Made by a program: the position numbers and the translations under genes. Under the pieces are notes generated by a model that saw nothing but the letters and a program-made list of their open reading frames with translations, did not search any database and was not told where the DNA came from. A stretch of 64,000 bases of DNA from Oscillibacter sp. GTDB lineage: Bacteria > Bacillota > Clostridia > Oscillospirales > Oscillospiraceae. Positions within the stretch are counted from its first letter, which is position 1. Each line of letters begins with the position of its first letter. Below are positions 48,176 to 56,716 of this stretch, piece after piece. The stretch spans positions 1 through 64,000 of the forward strand of contig JAFUNB010000007.1 in the NCBI GenBank assembly GCA_017482345.1, in the 5' to 3' direction.

Positions 48176-48604
48176 TCAGCGGAATCCCTTTTTCAGCTCC
48201 CGGGTATACAGCCGGTTCACATACTGCATGTGGGAGCGCATGGTCTGCTCCGCCCGCTCGGGGTCGTTGGACAGGATGGCCACCATGATGTTCCAGTGCT
48301 GAGAGGCCGACTGATCGTCCACCTCCGGGAGAAGGGCGCGGTTTTTACTTAAGTACTCCGTGATCTCCACCATCAGGCTCTGCAGGCAGCGGCGCAGGTA
48401 CTGGTTGTCCGCAATGTCGGCAATGGCCAGATGGAAGTCGAAGTCCCGCTCCAGCTGATAGTCGATGTCCCGGGCGATGGCGTAGCTGAGGGGCTGGCGC
48501 AGCTTGTCGCCGTCAGTGGGGACGGCCTTCTGGGCCGCCAGATACACCAGCGCGCACTCCAGCGCGCCCCGGGTCTCCAGTAAGGTTTTGAACTGTTCAT
48601 CCAT
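48176..48604 (-). CDS. FCD-domain protein without a DNA-binding domain
   Basis: 142 residues equal to the C-terminal effector domain of FadR/GntR regulators: ETRGALECALVYLAA, DFDFHLAIADIADNQYLRRCL and QHWNIMVAILSNDPERAEQTMRSHM, with the Asp/His metal ligands. The N-terminal winged helix of about 70 residues is missing, because the previous gene ends 24 bp upstream. ATG 48604 has GGAGAG 8 bp before it. It could be a ligand-binding remnant or a stand-alone sensor. Same strand as the HD and mtaB genes. Confidence 0.8.
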   Translation of the reverse strand: MDEQFKTLLETRGALECALVYLAAQKAVPTDGDKLRQPLSYAIARDIDYQLERDFDFHLAIADIADNQYLRRCLQSLMVEITEYLSKNRALLPEVDDQSASQHWNIMVAILSNDPERAEQTMRSHMQYVNRLYTRELKKGFR

Positions 48605-48627
48605 AGGTGTTCTCTCCATCCAATGTC

Positions 48628-49203
48628 TTACTTCAGCTGGTCCAGCGTCAGGGAGAAGCTGTCCATAAAGGTCTCCATAAACCACGCCACCTCCGGCAGG
48701 TCGTAAGCCTCCAGCGCGGCGCGGGTCTGGGCAGCGGCCTCCCGGAATTCCATGTTGCCGGCCTTCAGCTCCTCCACGCACTTGATGTAGGCAGACAGCT
48801 TATCCGCCGCCTTGACAAGGCGCTCGATATCGCCGCCGGGGCCGGTGAGGATCGGCTCATACACCCGCTGCAGCTCTTCGGGCACCATGTCCAGCAGCTT
48901 CCGCTCCGCCACGGCCTCCACGTCCTTATAGGCCTTGCGGATGGCCGGGTTGTCGTACTTGATGGGGGTGGGCATGTCGCCGGTGAGGATCTCGCTGGCG
49001 TCATGGTACAGGGCCGCCACCGCCACGGCTCCGGCGTCCACGCTGCCGCCGAACTTCTCGTTGCGGATGACCGCCAGGGCGTGGGCCAGCACCGCCACCT
49101 GATGGCTGTGCTCCTGAACGTTCTCCGGCGCGGTGTTGCGCATCAGCGCCCAGCGCTGGATGAACCGCATGCGGGAGATGTATGCAAAAAAGTGACTCTT
49201 CAT
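48628..49203 (-). CDS. YfbR-like HD-domain 5'-deoxynucleotidase
   Basis: 191 residues. HD-domain metal ligands EHSHQVAVLAHAL, LYHDASEILTGDMPTPIK (HD pair, then the YfbR TGDxPTPIK signature), and DKLSAYIKCVEE. E. coli YfbR dephosphorylates dNMPs. ATG 49203 has GAGGAG 7 bp upstream; an earlier in-frame ATG at 49227 lies inside mtaB. It starts 4 bp after mtaB ends. Confidence 0.88.
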   Translation of the reverse strand: MKSHFFAYISRMRFIQRWALMRNTAPENVQEHSHQVAVLAHALAVIRNEKFGGSVDAGAVAVAALYHDASEILTGDMPTPIKYDNPAIRKAYKDVEAVAERKLLDMVPEELQRVYEPILTGPGGDIERLVKAADKLSAYIKCVEELKAGNMEFREAAAQTRAALEAYDLPEVAWFMETFMDSFSLTLDQLK

Positions 49204-49207
49204 GTCG

Positions 49208-50494
49208 TTACTCCTCGATGGTTCCAAACAGCACCTGTCCGTCGGTGCCGGTGATGCGGACGTTCTTCACGGTGTTGTGGAGATCCTCGCCCTCCGCCAG
49301 CACCTCCATGTAGTTGGGGGCGTGACCGAAGAACTGACCGTCCTTGGGCTGCTCGAACAGGACGGGGTACACCTGACCCACGCACTGCTCCAGATACGCC
49401 TGCCGCATCTCCGCCGCCACGGCGGCGCCCTGACGGGCACGCTCCTCCTTAACGGACTTGGGTACCTGTGTCATCTTCGCCGCCGGCGTGCCGGGGCGGA
49501 TGGAGTAGGGGAAGATGTGCATCTGGGCAAAGCCGCAGGTGCGGATGAAGGCGATGGTCGCCGCGAACTCCTCCTCCGTCTCCTCCGGGAATCCCACGAT
49601 CATATCGGTGGTGATGGCGGGATGTTCAAAATATTGATTCAAAAGTACAATAGATTGTGCATATCGGGCAGTATCGTACTTTCGGTTCATGCGCTTCAAG
49701 GTGGCGTCGCAGCCGCTCTGCATGGACAGGTGGAACTGGGGACAGAGGTTGGGAAGTGCTGCTGCACGGCGGCAGAAGTCCTCCGTGATGGTGCGGGGCT
49801 CCAGACTGCCCAGCCGGATGCGCACGTCCGGTGCGGCGGCACAGATGGCCTCGATGAGGTCGATGAGCTCCAGGCCGTTCTTCAGGTCACGGCCCCAGGA
49901 GGAGATCTCGATGCCCGTCACCACGATCTCCCGGTAGCCGGCCTCCACCAGCTGGCGGGTCTGGGCCACCGCCGTCTCCAAAGATGCAGAGCGGATGGGG
50001 CCCCGGGCGTAGGGGATGATGCAGTAGGAACAGAAGTTGACGCAGCCGTCCTCCACCTTCAGCATGGCGCGGGTGCGGTTTTCCATGCCGCCGGCCGGCA
50101 GCACCTCGAACACCCGCCGCTCGAAGGACTGGTCGATGGACTCGATGCGCTCTCTACCCTCCATGGCTTGCTCCAGCAGGTCCACGAAGCCGGCGCGGTC
50201 ACCGGTGCCGCCCACCAGGTCCACGTCCAGCTTCCGCACATCCTCCGCATGGGTCTGGGGATAGCAGCCGCACACAGCCAGCAGCGCTTCCGGATGCTCC
50301 CGCCGGACACGGTGGAGCATCTTGCGGGACTTCTGGTCGCTGACGGCGGTGACGGAGCAGGTGTTCACCACATAGACGTCCGCTGCGGACTCAAATTCCA
50401 CGGTCTCATGGCCCCGCTGCCGCAGCAGCTGCTCCATGGCCTGGGTCTCGTATTGATTCATTTTGCACCCGAGGGTGTAAATGGCAACTTTCAT
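49208..50494 (-). CDS. mtaB: tRNA t6A37 methylthiotransferase MtaB
   Basis: 428 residues. The N-terminal UPF0004 domain (IYTLGCKMNQYETQAM with cluster Cys; TCSVT) is followed by the radical-SAM motif DGCVNFCSYCIIPYARG (CxxxCxxC) and a C-terminal TRAM domain. It adds the methylthio group to t6A at position 37 of ANN-decoding tRNAs, using two Fe-S clusters. ATG 50494 follows AAGGAGAATCC. First gene of an operon with YfbR-like and FCD proteins, divergent from a cysteine desulfurase that could supply sulfur. Confidence 0.93.
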   Translation of the reverse strand: MKVAIYTLGCKMNQYETQAMEQLLRQRGHETVEFESAADVYVVNTCSVTAVSDQKSRKMLHRVRREHPEALLAVCGCYPQTHAEDVRKLDVDLVGGTGDRAGFVDLLEQAMEGRERIESIDQSFERRVFEVLPAGGMENRTRAMLKVEDGCVNFCSYCIIPYARGPIRSASLETAVAQTRQLVEAGYREIVVTGIEISSWGRDLKNGLELIDLIEAICAAAPDVRIRLGSLEPRTITEDFCRRAAALPNLCPQFHLSMQSGCDATLKRMNRKYDTARYAQSIVLLNQYFEHPAITTDMIVGFPEETEEEFAATIAFIRTCGFAQMHIFPYSIRPGTPAAKMTQVPKSVKEERARQGAAVAAEMRQAYLEQCVGQVYPVLFEQPKDGQFFGHAPNYMEVLAEGEDLHNTVKNVRITGTDGQVLFGTIEE

Positions 50495-50567
50495 GGATTC
50501 TCCTTGCACTTTTCAGGGTTTCTGACTATAATGGGCATGATTTCATTCTTTATATTTTAATTTATAT

Positions 50568-50596
50568 ATTATACTGATAATTTCTCCATTGGGCAA
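50568..50596 (-). promoter_or_regulatory. Promoter of the mtaB operon
   Basis: TTGCCC, 17-bp spacer, TATAAT on the minus strand, in an AT-rich gap. Confidence 0.65.
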
Positions 50597-50619
50597 GACC
50601 CCAATGAAAGGAGACCGCT

Positions 50620-51753
50620 ATGATTTATCTCGATCACGCCGCCACCACGCCCGTCCCCCGTGAAGTGGCTGACGCCATGTATGAGGCACTGACCGGCAAC
50701 TTCTGCAACCCCAGCTCCCAGTACGCCGCCGGCAGCGACGCGAAGAAGCAGGCGGAGGCCTGCCGCGCCACCGTCGCCAAGGCGCTGGGCTGCGACGCCA
50801 AGCAGGTGTTCTTCACCTCCTGCGGCACCGAGGGCGACAACTGGGCCATCCGGGCCGCCATCTGGCAGAACCGCCGCCTGGGCCGCCACATCGTCACCAC
50901 CACCGTGGAGCACAAGGCCATTCTCAACTGCTGCAAGCAGCTGGAGGAGGAAGGTTACGAAGTCACCTACGTGGCTCCGGACACCAACGGCGACCTGACC
51001 GCCGAGATGATCCTGGACGCCGTGCGGGAGGACACCGCCCTCGTTTCTGTCATGATGGTGAACAACGAGCTGGGCAACATCTATCCCATCGCGGAAATCG
51101 CGAAGGGCCTGCAGAAAAAGAACCCCAAGACGCTGCTGCACACCGACGCGGTGCAGGGCTTTTTGAAGGTGCCCTTCAGCGCCAAAACGCTGGGCGCCGA
51201 CTTCATCACCATCTCCGGCCATAAGGTGGGCGCGCCCAAGGGCGTGGGCGCTCAGTACATCGGCCCCCGGGTCCGCAATCCCCGTCCCCTGCTGCCCGGC
51301 GGCGGTCAGGAGAACGGTCTGCGCTCCGGCACGGAGGCCACCGCCCAGATCGTGGGCTTTGCCAAGGCCGTGGAGCTGCGTTGCGACCATTTGGAGGACA
51401 AGCTGCGGCATATGGCCGACCTGAAGGCCTACGCCATCGAACAGCTGACCGCCATTCCCGACCTGATCGTGGCCGGCAAGGGCACCGCCCCTCATGTGTT
51501 GTCCGTGTCTCTGGTGGGCTGGCCCAGCGCCAACATCGTCACCGACCTGAGCAGCCAGGGCATCTGCATCTCCGCCGGCTCCGCCTGCCATCAGGGCAAA
51601 ACCAGCCATGTGGTGTCCGCTCTGAAGCTGCCCAAGAAGGCCGCCGGCGGCGTCATCCGCATCAGCTTTGGCCCGGAGACCACGAAAGAGGAGATCGACC
51701 AGCTGGCCGCGGCGATCCGGAAACACCACGACACTCGTCTTCCTATGCTTTGA
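50620..51753 (+). CDS. Cysteine desulfurase (NifS/IscS-like)
   Basis: 377 residues; PLP enzyme that strips sulfur from cysteine for Fe-S and thio-modification. Starts YLDHAATTPVP; PLP-binding His in TTVEHKAIL, Asp and Gln in LLHTDAVQGF, PLP Lys in ISGHKVGAPKGVG, and the catalytic loop Cys in SAGSACHQGKTSH. AAAGGAG lies 8 bp before ATG 50620. Divergent from mtaB, a sulfur-using enzyme. MATE follows 60 bp downstream. Confidence 0.93.
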   Translation: MIYLDHAATTPVPREVADAMYEALTGNFCNPSSQYAAGSDAKKQAEACRATVAKALGCDAKQVFFTSCGTEGDNWAIRAAIWQNRRLGRHIVTTTVEHKAILNCCKQLEEEGYEVTYVAPDTNGDLTAEMILDAVREDTALVSVMMVNNELGNIYPIAEIAKGLQKKNPKTLLHTDAVQGFLKVPFSAKTLGADFITISGHKVGAPKGVGAQYIGPRVRNPRPLLPGGGQENGLRSGTEATAQIVGFAKAVELRCDHLEDKLRHMADLKAYAIEQLTAIPDLIVAGKGTAPHVLSVSLVGWPSANIVTDLSSQGICISAGSACHQGKTSHVVSALKLPKKAAGGVIRISFGPETTKEEIDQLAAAIRKHHDTRLPML

Positions 51754-51813
51754 GTGTCATCTCTCCCTCCGGCGAAGGATATGAAATGACCAACGATTGA
51801 ACGGAAACACACT

Positions 51814-53208
51814 ATGTTCAAACATTTACGCGGGCGGGAGCCGGGCTTTTACAAGCGGCTTCTGATGCTCTCCCTGCCCCTCATTCTGCAAAATATCATC
51901 ACGTTCTCTCTGGGTCTGGCGGACACGTTCATGGTCAGCCAGCTGGGCAACATGGAGATGGCCGCCGTCACCACGGCCAACATCCCCGTCTTTGTGCTCA
52001 ACAGCATCATCTTCGGCACCCAGAACGGTCTGGGCATCCTGTGCAGCCAGTACTGGGGCCGGGGCGACACCCGCAGCATCAACCGCTGCCTTGGCGTGGC
52101 CTGCATGGTGGGCGCCGCCATCACCCTGACCATCTCCCTGCTGATGGCCCTCTTCCCGGTGCCCATCATGGATCTGCTGAGCAACCGCCATGATCTGAGT
52201 CTGCTGGGCGCGCCCTATCTGCAGATCATCGGCTTTTCCTATATGTTCAACATGCTCTCCTCCGCCTACATCAGCGCCCGCCGCAGTGTGGAGGACACGG
52301 CCTTCGGCATGAAGGTATTCGCCGTCTCCGGCGGCATGAACATCGTGCTGAACTATCTGCTCATCTACGGCAAGTGCGGCTTCCCCGCTTTGGGCGTGGC
52401 CGGCGCTGCCATCGCCACCCTCCTCTCCCGTGTGGCAGAGGTAGTCATCTGCGTGGTCAGCGCCCTGCGCTGCAAGCAGCTGCCCTTTGAGGCGGACGCC
52501 TTCCTCCGTCCCGGCATGGAGATGCTGCGCCGGTTCCTGCGCTATTCCGCCCCCGTGGTGCTCAACGAGACCGTCTGGGGCACCGGCTCCTCCCTCATCA
52601 CGGTGATCCTGGGTCACGCGGTGCTGTCTGTGGAGCTGCTGGCCGCCCACGCCGTCATGGGCAACATGAACCGTTTGCTGCAGGTGGTGTGCTACGCTTT
52701 GGGCGGCACCACCGCCGTCCTCATCGGCAAGTCCATCGGCGAGGGCAAAACGCGCGATCAGGTGCAGGCTCTGGGCCGGACGCTGCTGAGCTTCTCCACC
52801 GCCATCGGCGCAGGCATCGCCGTCGCGGCGCTGCTGCTGATCCCCGTGCTGTTCCAGCCGGTCATCTTCCCCCTGTTCAAGCTGGTGGGCGAGACCGCCC
52901 GCATCGCCACGGCGCTGGCCGTCACAGGCTTTGCCGCCATCCCCATCCGCGCCTACATCTTCACCGCCCTCATCGGCGTGCTCCGTGCCGGCGGCGACGT
53001 GAATACCGCCGTGGCCATTGACCTGCTGCCCCTGTGGCTGGCAGGCGTTCCCGCCATGGCGCTGGTGGTGCTGGTGCTGCAGCTGGGCTGCTGGCCCATC
53101 GCCATCACCATGATTTTGGAGGATTCCATCAAGGTGCCCATCTGTGCCGCCCGCATCCGCACCGGCAAGTGGGTCCACGACGTCACCCGGGAAGGAGGCC
53201 CGTCATGA
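51814..53208 (+). CDS. MATE-family efflux transporter
   Basis: 464 residues, 12 helices in two similar halves. N-terminal LMLSLPLILQNIITFSLGLADTFMVSQLG and GLGILCSQYWGRGD are typical of MATE exporters (NorM/DinF class), which export cationic drugs or metabolites in exchange for Na+ or H+. No clear ribosome site. The stop overlaps the next start as ATGA, coupling it to the methyltransferase gene. Confidence 0.92.
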   Translation: MFKHLRGREPGFYKRLLMLSLPLILQNIITFSLGLADTFMVSQLGNMEMAAVTTANIPVFVLNSIIFGTQNGLGILCSQYWGRGDTRSINRCLGVACMVGAAITLTISLLMALFPVPIMDLLSNRHDLSLLGAPYLQIIGFSYMFNMLSSAYISARRSVEDTAFGMKVFAVSGGMNIVLNYLLIYGKCGFPALGVAGAAIATLLSRVAEVVICVVSALRCKQLPFEADAFLRPGMEMLRRFLRYSAPVVLNETVWGTGSSLITVILGHAVLSVELLAAHAVMGNMNRLLQVVCYALGGTTAVLIGKSIGEGKTRDQVQALGRTLLSFSTAIGAGIAVAALLLIPVLFQPVIFPLFKLVGETARIATALAVTGFAAIPIRAYIFTALIGVLRAGGDVNTAVAIDLLPLWLAGVPAMALVVLVLQLGCWPIAITMILEDSIKVPICAARIRTGKWVHDVTREGGPS

Positions 53209-54026
53209 GTTTGTTTCGCTGTCCCGCCTGCGGCGCGCCCCTGACGCGGGGTGAGCGGGCCTACACCTGCCCGGGCCGCCACAGCTACGACATTTCCAAG
53301 GAGGGCTATACCCACCTGCTGATGGCCAACCAGAAAAACTCCGCCGCCCCCGGCGACGACAAGGGCATGGCCGCCGCCCGGCGGGATTTCCTGTCGAAGG
53401 ACTATTACCGTCCCCTGCGGGACGCTCTGTGCAAACTGGTGGACCGCTATACCGGCGACTCCCCCGCCATTCTGGACGCCGGCTGCGGCGAGGGCTACTA
53501 CACCGCCGGCATTTACCAGTCTTTGCTCTCCGCCGGAAAATCCCCCCGCATGGCCGGCATCGACATCTCCAAGTTCATTCTCCGCACCGCCGCCAAGCGG
53601 GAAAAGGCCATCGAATTTGCCGTGGCCTCCAGCTACCGCCTGCCCCTTAGCGACGAGAGCGTGGACGTGCTGGTGAACTGCTTCTCCCCGCTGGCCATCG
53701 AGGAGTTCCTCCGGGTGCTGAAGCCCGGCGGCGCGTTTTTGTATGTGGTGCCGGCGGCGGACCACCTGTGGGAGCTGAAGCAGGTGCTGTACGAGAACCC
53801 CTACCCCAACGAGGAGAAGGAGACGCCCTACGAGGGCTTCACCTACCAGGAGATCGTCCCCGTGGAGGCCACCATCACGCTGGACAATCAGACGGATATC
53901 CACAACCTGTTCCAGATGACCCCCTACTACTGGAAGACCCCCAAGAGCGGCAGCGACCGTCTGGCGGCGCTGGACCGTCTCACCACCCGCATCGCCTTCC
54001 GGGTGCATGTGTTCAAAAAGGCATAA
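53205..54026 (+). CDS. RlmA-type 23S rRNA (guanine-N1) methyltransferase
   Basis: 273 residues. An N-terminal zinc finger (FRCPACGAPLTRGERAYTC then GRHSYD, Cys3His) is followed by GYTHLL, the SAM motif ILDAGCGEGYYTAGIY, and VDVLVNCFSPLAIEEFLRVLKPGG. This is the RlmA/TlrB architecture; members methylate G745 or G748 of 23S rRNA, and TlrB gives tylosin resistance. The exact base cannot be told. AAGGAGG lies 6 bp upstream. It shares a transcript with MATE. Confidence 0.88.
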   Translation: MSLFRCPACGAPLTRGERAYTCPGRHSYDISKEGYTHLLMANQKNSAAPGDDKGMAAARRDFLSKDYYRPLRDALCKLVDRYTGDSPAILDAGCGEGYYTAGIYQSLLSAGKSPRMAGIDISKFILRTAAKREKAIEFAVASSYRLPLSDESVDVLVNCFSPLAIEEFLRVLKPGGAFLYVVPAADHLWELKQVLYENPYPNEEKETPYEGFTYQEIVPVEATITLDNQTDIHNLFQMTPYYWKTPKSGSDRLAALDRLTTRIAFRVHVFKKA

Positions 54027-54031
54027 GAAAA

Positions 54032-54057
54032 AGAGAGCCAAACGGCTCTCTTTTTTT
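54032..54057 (+). terminator. Terminator after the RlmA-type gene
   Basis: Stem AGAGAGCC/GGCTCTCT then TTTTTT. Confidence 0.85.
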
Positions 54058-54077
54058 GCGTTTATGCGCTTTTTCGG

Positions 54078-55016
54078 TCATTCTTTGGTGTTTTCCGTCT
54101 GGTTTTTCTTCCGGCGGAACAGGCGCAGCCTTTTGCCCTTCAGCGTCCGGACGACCACCACGACCACGGCGATCAGCGCCAGCACCCACATCCAGCTGTA
54201 GGCAAGGCCGATGGCGAAGTCCTGCATGCCGTCCACGAAATTCTTCCAACCGTTGGAGAGCGCCGCGGCGAACTGGGCGCCGAAGCCCACCACCGGCTCC
54301 TCCACGTTGGACAGCCGCGCCACCTCCCGCAGATTCACATGGATGGTGGAATACGCCACCCGGGCGTCATAGTGCTGCAGGGTGCCGGAGAGGTCGTCGA
54401 TGAGCTGCTCCGTCTCGGAGATGGCGGACTCGATGGTGATGATGTCCTCCATCAGCTCCGCCTTGGCCAGCAAACTCTGCAGCCGCTCCAGCTTGATCTG
54501 CTGGGTTTTTAGGCGGCCCTGGGTGTCGTAATAGTGCTCGCTGACATCCTCCACATACTCCTCGCTGTAGGTCAGCAGGCACAGCTCTCCCGCCTGGTCC
54601 AGGAAATTCCGGTAGTGCTCCACGGGGATGCGGACGGTGTAGCTGGCGTAGCGGTAGCCGCTGCCCCGGCTGCCCATGCTGCTGGACTCGTACCAGCCGC
54701 CGCTCTCCTCCATGAGGGCGGTGAGGCTCTTTGCCGCCTGGTCAAACTCCGTGGTCTCCAGCTCGATGTTGGCGGTGTAAATGCGCTTGCTGCCGTCCGC
54801 CGCGGCCTTGCCGCCGTCCTCCTGCATGGCGGTGGAGGCGTAATAGACCTCCTCCGCCTCGGCCATATCCATCATGGCGCTGCCGGAGGCCTGCGCCATG
54901 GGCGCCTCCGCCGGAGCCGACGCCGCTGTCTCCATTTTGGCGCTGCTGCCGCAGGCCGTCAGCAGCGTGCACACCAGCGCCAGTGCCGCCAAAATTGCAA
55001 ACCATCTTCTCTTCAT
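54078..55016 (-). CDS. DUF4349 lipoprotein
   Basis: 312 residues. Lipobox LLTAC (Cys near residue 21), an Ala/Met-rich linker, then a DUF4349 region: KRIYTANIELETTEFDQAAKSLTALMEESGGWYE, a coiled coil (LKTQQIKLERLQSLLAKAEL...IESAISETEQLIDDL), and a C-terminal membrane helix (YSWMWVLALIAVVVVVVRTL) with a basic tail. The function is unknown; members occur in envelope-stress regulons. ATG 55016 follows AAGGAGGAAACGGAT. A candidate ECF promoter lies upstream. Confidence 0.85.
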   Translation of the reverse strand: MKRRWFAILAALALVCTLLTACGSSAKMETAASAPAEAPMAQASGSAMMDMAEAEEVYYASTAMQEDGGKAAADGSKRIYTANIELETTEFDQAAKSLTALMEESGGWYESSSMGSRGSGYRYASYTVRIPVEHYRNFLDQAGELCLLTYSEEYVEDVSEHYYDTQGRLKTQQIKLERLQSLLAKAELMEDIITIESAISETEQLIDDLSGTLQHYDARVAYSTIHVNLREVARLSNVEEPVVGFGAQFAAALSNGWKNFVDGMQDFAIGLAYSWMWVLALIAVVVVVVRTLKGKRLRLFRRKKNQTENTKE

Positions 55017-55069
55017 ATCCGTTTCCTCCTTATCCAAGCCAATCTTCCAGTGAAAGTCATTTGTCTTTA

Positions 55070-55096
55070 TAGACGAGGCACGCAGGAAAAAGTTCC
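55070..55096 (-). promoter_or_regulatory. Candidate ECF-sigma promoter of the DUF4349 gene
   Basis: Minus strand GGAACTTTTT, CGTCTATA, with 16 bp between GGAAC and CGTCTA. Confidence 0.5.
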
Positions 55097-55134
55097 CGCT
55101 GTTTCGATTTTTCAGGAAACTTTTTTGCCGAACG

Positions 55135-55163
55135 TTGCCTTTTTTCCGTCGGCGGAGTACAAT
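55135..55163 (+). promoter_or_regulatory. Promoter of the FMN oxidase gene
   Basis: TTGCCT, 17-bp spacer, TACAAT. Confidence 0.65.
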
Positions 55164-55201
55164 GTGTTTGTCAAACAACTACAGATACGGAGGATCTCTC
55201 T

Positions 55202-56224
55202 ATGACTTATCAGGAAGTTCTGGCCGCCGCCCGCGCCAATATGGGCACGCTCTGCAAATCCTGCCCCGTGTGCAACGGTCTGGCCTGCAAAAACAGCATC
55301 CCAGGTCCCGGCGCTAAGGGCATCGGCACCGGCGCCATCCGCAACTACCAGAAGTGGCAGGAGCTGTGCGTCAACATGGACACCATCTGCGAAAACCAGC
55401 GGGCCGACACCTCCATCCAGCTGTTCGGCCGCAAGATGGAGATCCCCGTTTTCGCCGCCCCTCTGGGCGCCGTCGCCAAGCACTACGGCGACAAGTACAA
55501 CGACCTGAGCTATAACGCCCTGCTGGTGCCCGGCTGCGCCGACGCGGGCATCGCCGCCTTCACCGGCGACGGCATTGACCCCGTGGTCATGCAGTCCACC
55601 GCCAAGGCCATCGCCGGCGCAAACGGCGTGGGCATCCCCACCATCAAGCCCTGGAACATGGAGCTGGTGCAGGAGAAGGTGGAGCTGGTCAAGACCGCCA
55701 ACCCCCTGGCCATCGCCATGGATATTGACGCCGCCGGCCTGCCCTTCCTGCGGAACATGCAGCCCCCCGCCGGCAGCAAGACTGTGGACCAGCTGAAGCA
55801 GATTGTGGAGTGGGCGGACGGCAAGCCCTTCATCCTCAAGGGCATCATGACCGTTGCCGGCGCAAAGAAGGCGCTGGAGGCCGGCGCCAGCGCCATCGTG
55901 GTGTCCAACCACGGCGGCCGTGTGCTGGACCAGTGCCCCGCCACCGCCGAGGTCCTGCCCGCCATCGCCGACGCCGTGGGCGGCCAGATGACCATTCTGG
56001 TGGACGGCGGCATCCGCTCCGGCATGGACGTGTTCAAGGCTCTGGCTCTGGGCGCCGACGCGGTGCTCATCGGCCGCCCCTTCGCCAACATGGTCTACGG
56101 CGCCGGCGCCGAGGGCGTGCAGGTGTACGTGGACAAGCTGCGCGCCGAGCTGGCCGACACCATGGAGATGTGCGGCGCGCACTCCCTGGCCGACATCAAG
56201 CGGTCTATGCTGTTTGGCTATTGA
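55202..56224 (+). CDS. FMN-dependent alpha-hydroxy-acid oxidising protein
   Basis: 340 residues, TIM-barrel flavoprotein of the lactate oxidase/glycolate oxidase group. Motifs: FAAPLGAVAKHYGD, FILKGIMTVAGAKKALEAGASAIVVSNHGGRVLD (FMN and the catalytic His-Arg region), and VDGGIRSGMDVFKALALGADAVLIGRPF (phosphate site). A Cys-rich N-terminus (TLCKSCPVCNGLACKNSIPG) is unusual for bacterial oxidases and could hold an Fe-S cluster or metal. The true electron acceptor in an anaerobe is unknown. Confidence 0.88.
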   Translation: MTYQEVLAAARANMGTLCKSCPVCNGLACKNSIPGPGAKGIGTGAIRNYQKWQELCVNMDTICENQRADTSIQLFGRKMEIPVFAAPLGAVAKHYGDKYNDLSYNALLVPGCADAGIAAFTGDGIDPVVMQSTAKAIAGANGVGIPTIKPWNMELVQEKVELVKTANPLAIAMDIDAAGLPFLRNMQPPAGSKTVDQLKQIVEWADGKPFILKGIMTVAGAKKALEAGASAIVVSNHGGRVLDQCPATAEVLPAIADAVGGQMTILVDGGIRSGMDVFKALALGADAVLIGRPFANMVYGAGAEGVQVYVDKLRAELADTMEMCGAHSLADIKRSMLFGY

Positions 56225-56244
56225 TCCGCACCACAAAGCAGTTT

Positions 56245-56286
56245 ACAGGCACAGCAGATCGAAATCTGCTGTGCCTGTTCTTGTTT
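56245..56286 (+). terminator. Terminator after the FMN oxidase
   Basis: Perfect 15-bp stem ACAGGCACAGCAGAT/ATCTGCTGTGCCTGT, then TCTTGTTT. Confidence 0.85.
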
Positions 56287-56355
56287 CATATGCGGTTCCG
56301 TGATAGGATACAGATAATCAGATCAAAAGGAATTTGACAATAGGAGTGTGGTAGC

Positions 56356-56607
56356 GTGAGAAAGATCGCAAAATGGTTAGCCGCAATATCCATTGCCGTA
56401 TTTGCAATTGATTGGGGTGTTATTGGCTTAAAATTGCTTGACGGCAATTATGATATTACCGCAGATGTATATATTGGATTGATCTTGCTTGTGGTCTTTT
56501 TTGTTTCTGTCTTGTATGTAAAACTCACAAATCGCTGCCCGCATTGCGGGAAGATGAAACAATCCTTTGGAAAATACTGTCCTTACTGCGGCAAGGAAAT
56601 CAACTGA
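56356..56607 (+). CDS. Small membrane protein with zinc ribbon
   Basis: 83 residues. Two helices (AAISIAVFAIDWGVIGLKL and VYIGLILLVVFFVSVLYVKL), then NRCPHCGKMK and KYCPYCGKEIN forming a zinc ribbon. Base composition and codon choice are clearly more AT-rich than the neighbours, hinting at recent gain. GTG start with AGGAGTG upstream. Function unknown. Confidence 0.75.
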   Translation: MRKIAKWLAAISIAVFAIDWGVIGLKLLDGNYDITADVYIGLILLVVFFVSVLYVKLTNRCPHCGKMKQSFGKYCPYCGKEIN

Positions 56608-56683
56608 CCATTTCCAAATTTATCGAATAGACACGCACAATTCCATACAGACCATTTTGCTGCGCAACACAAACCATGATAAA

Positions 56684-56715
56684 AGCCAAGCCGAAATTTT
56701 CGGCTTGGCTCTTTT
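56684..56715. terminator. Bidirectional terminator
   Basis: Stem AGCCAAGCCGAAA/TTTCGGCTTGGCT between convergent genes. Confidence 0.8.
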
Positions 56716-56716
56716 C

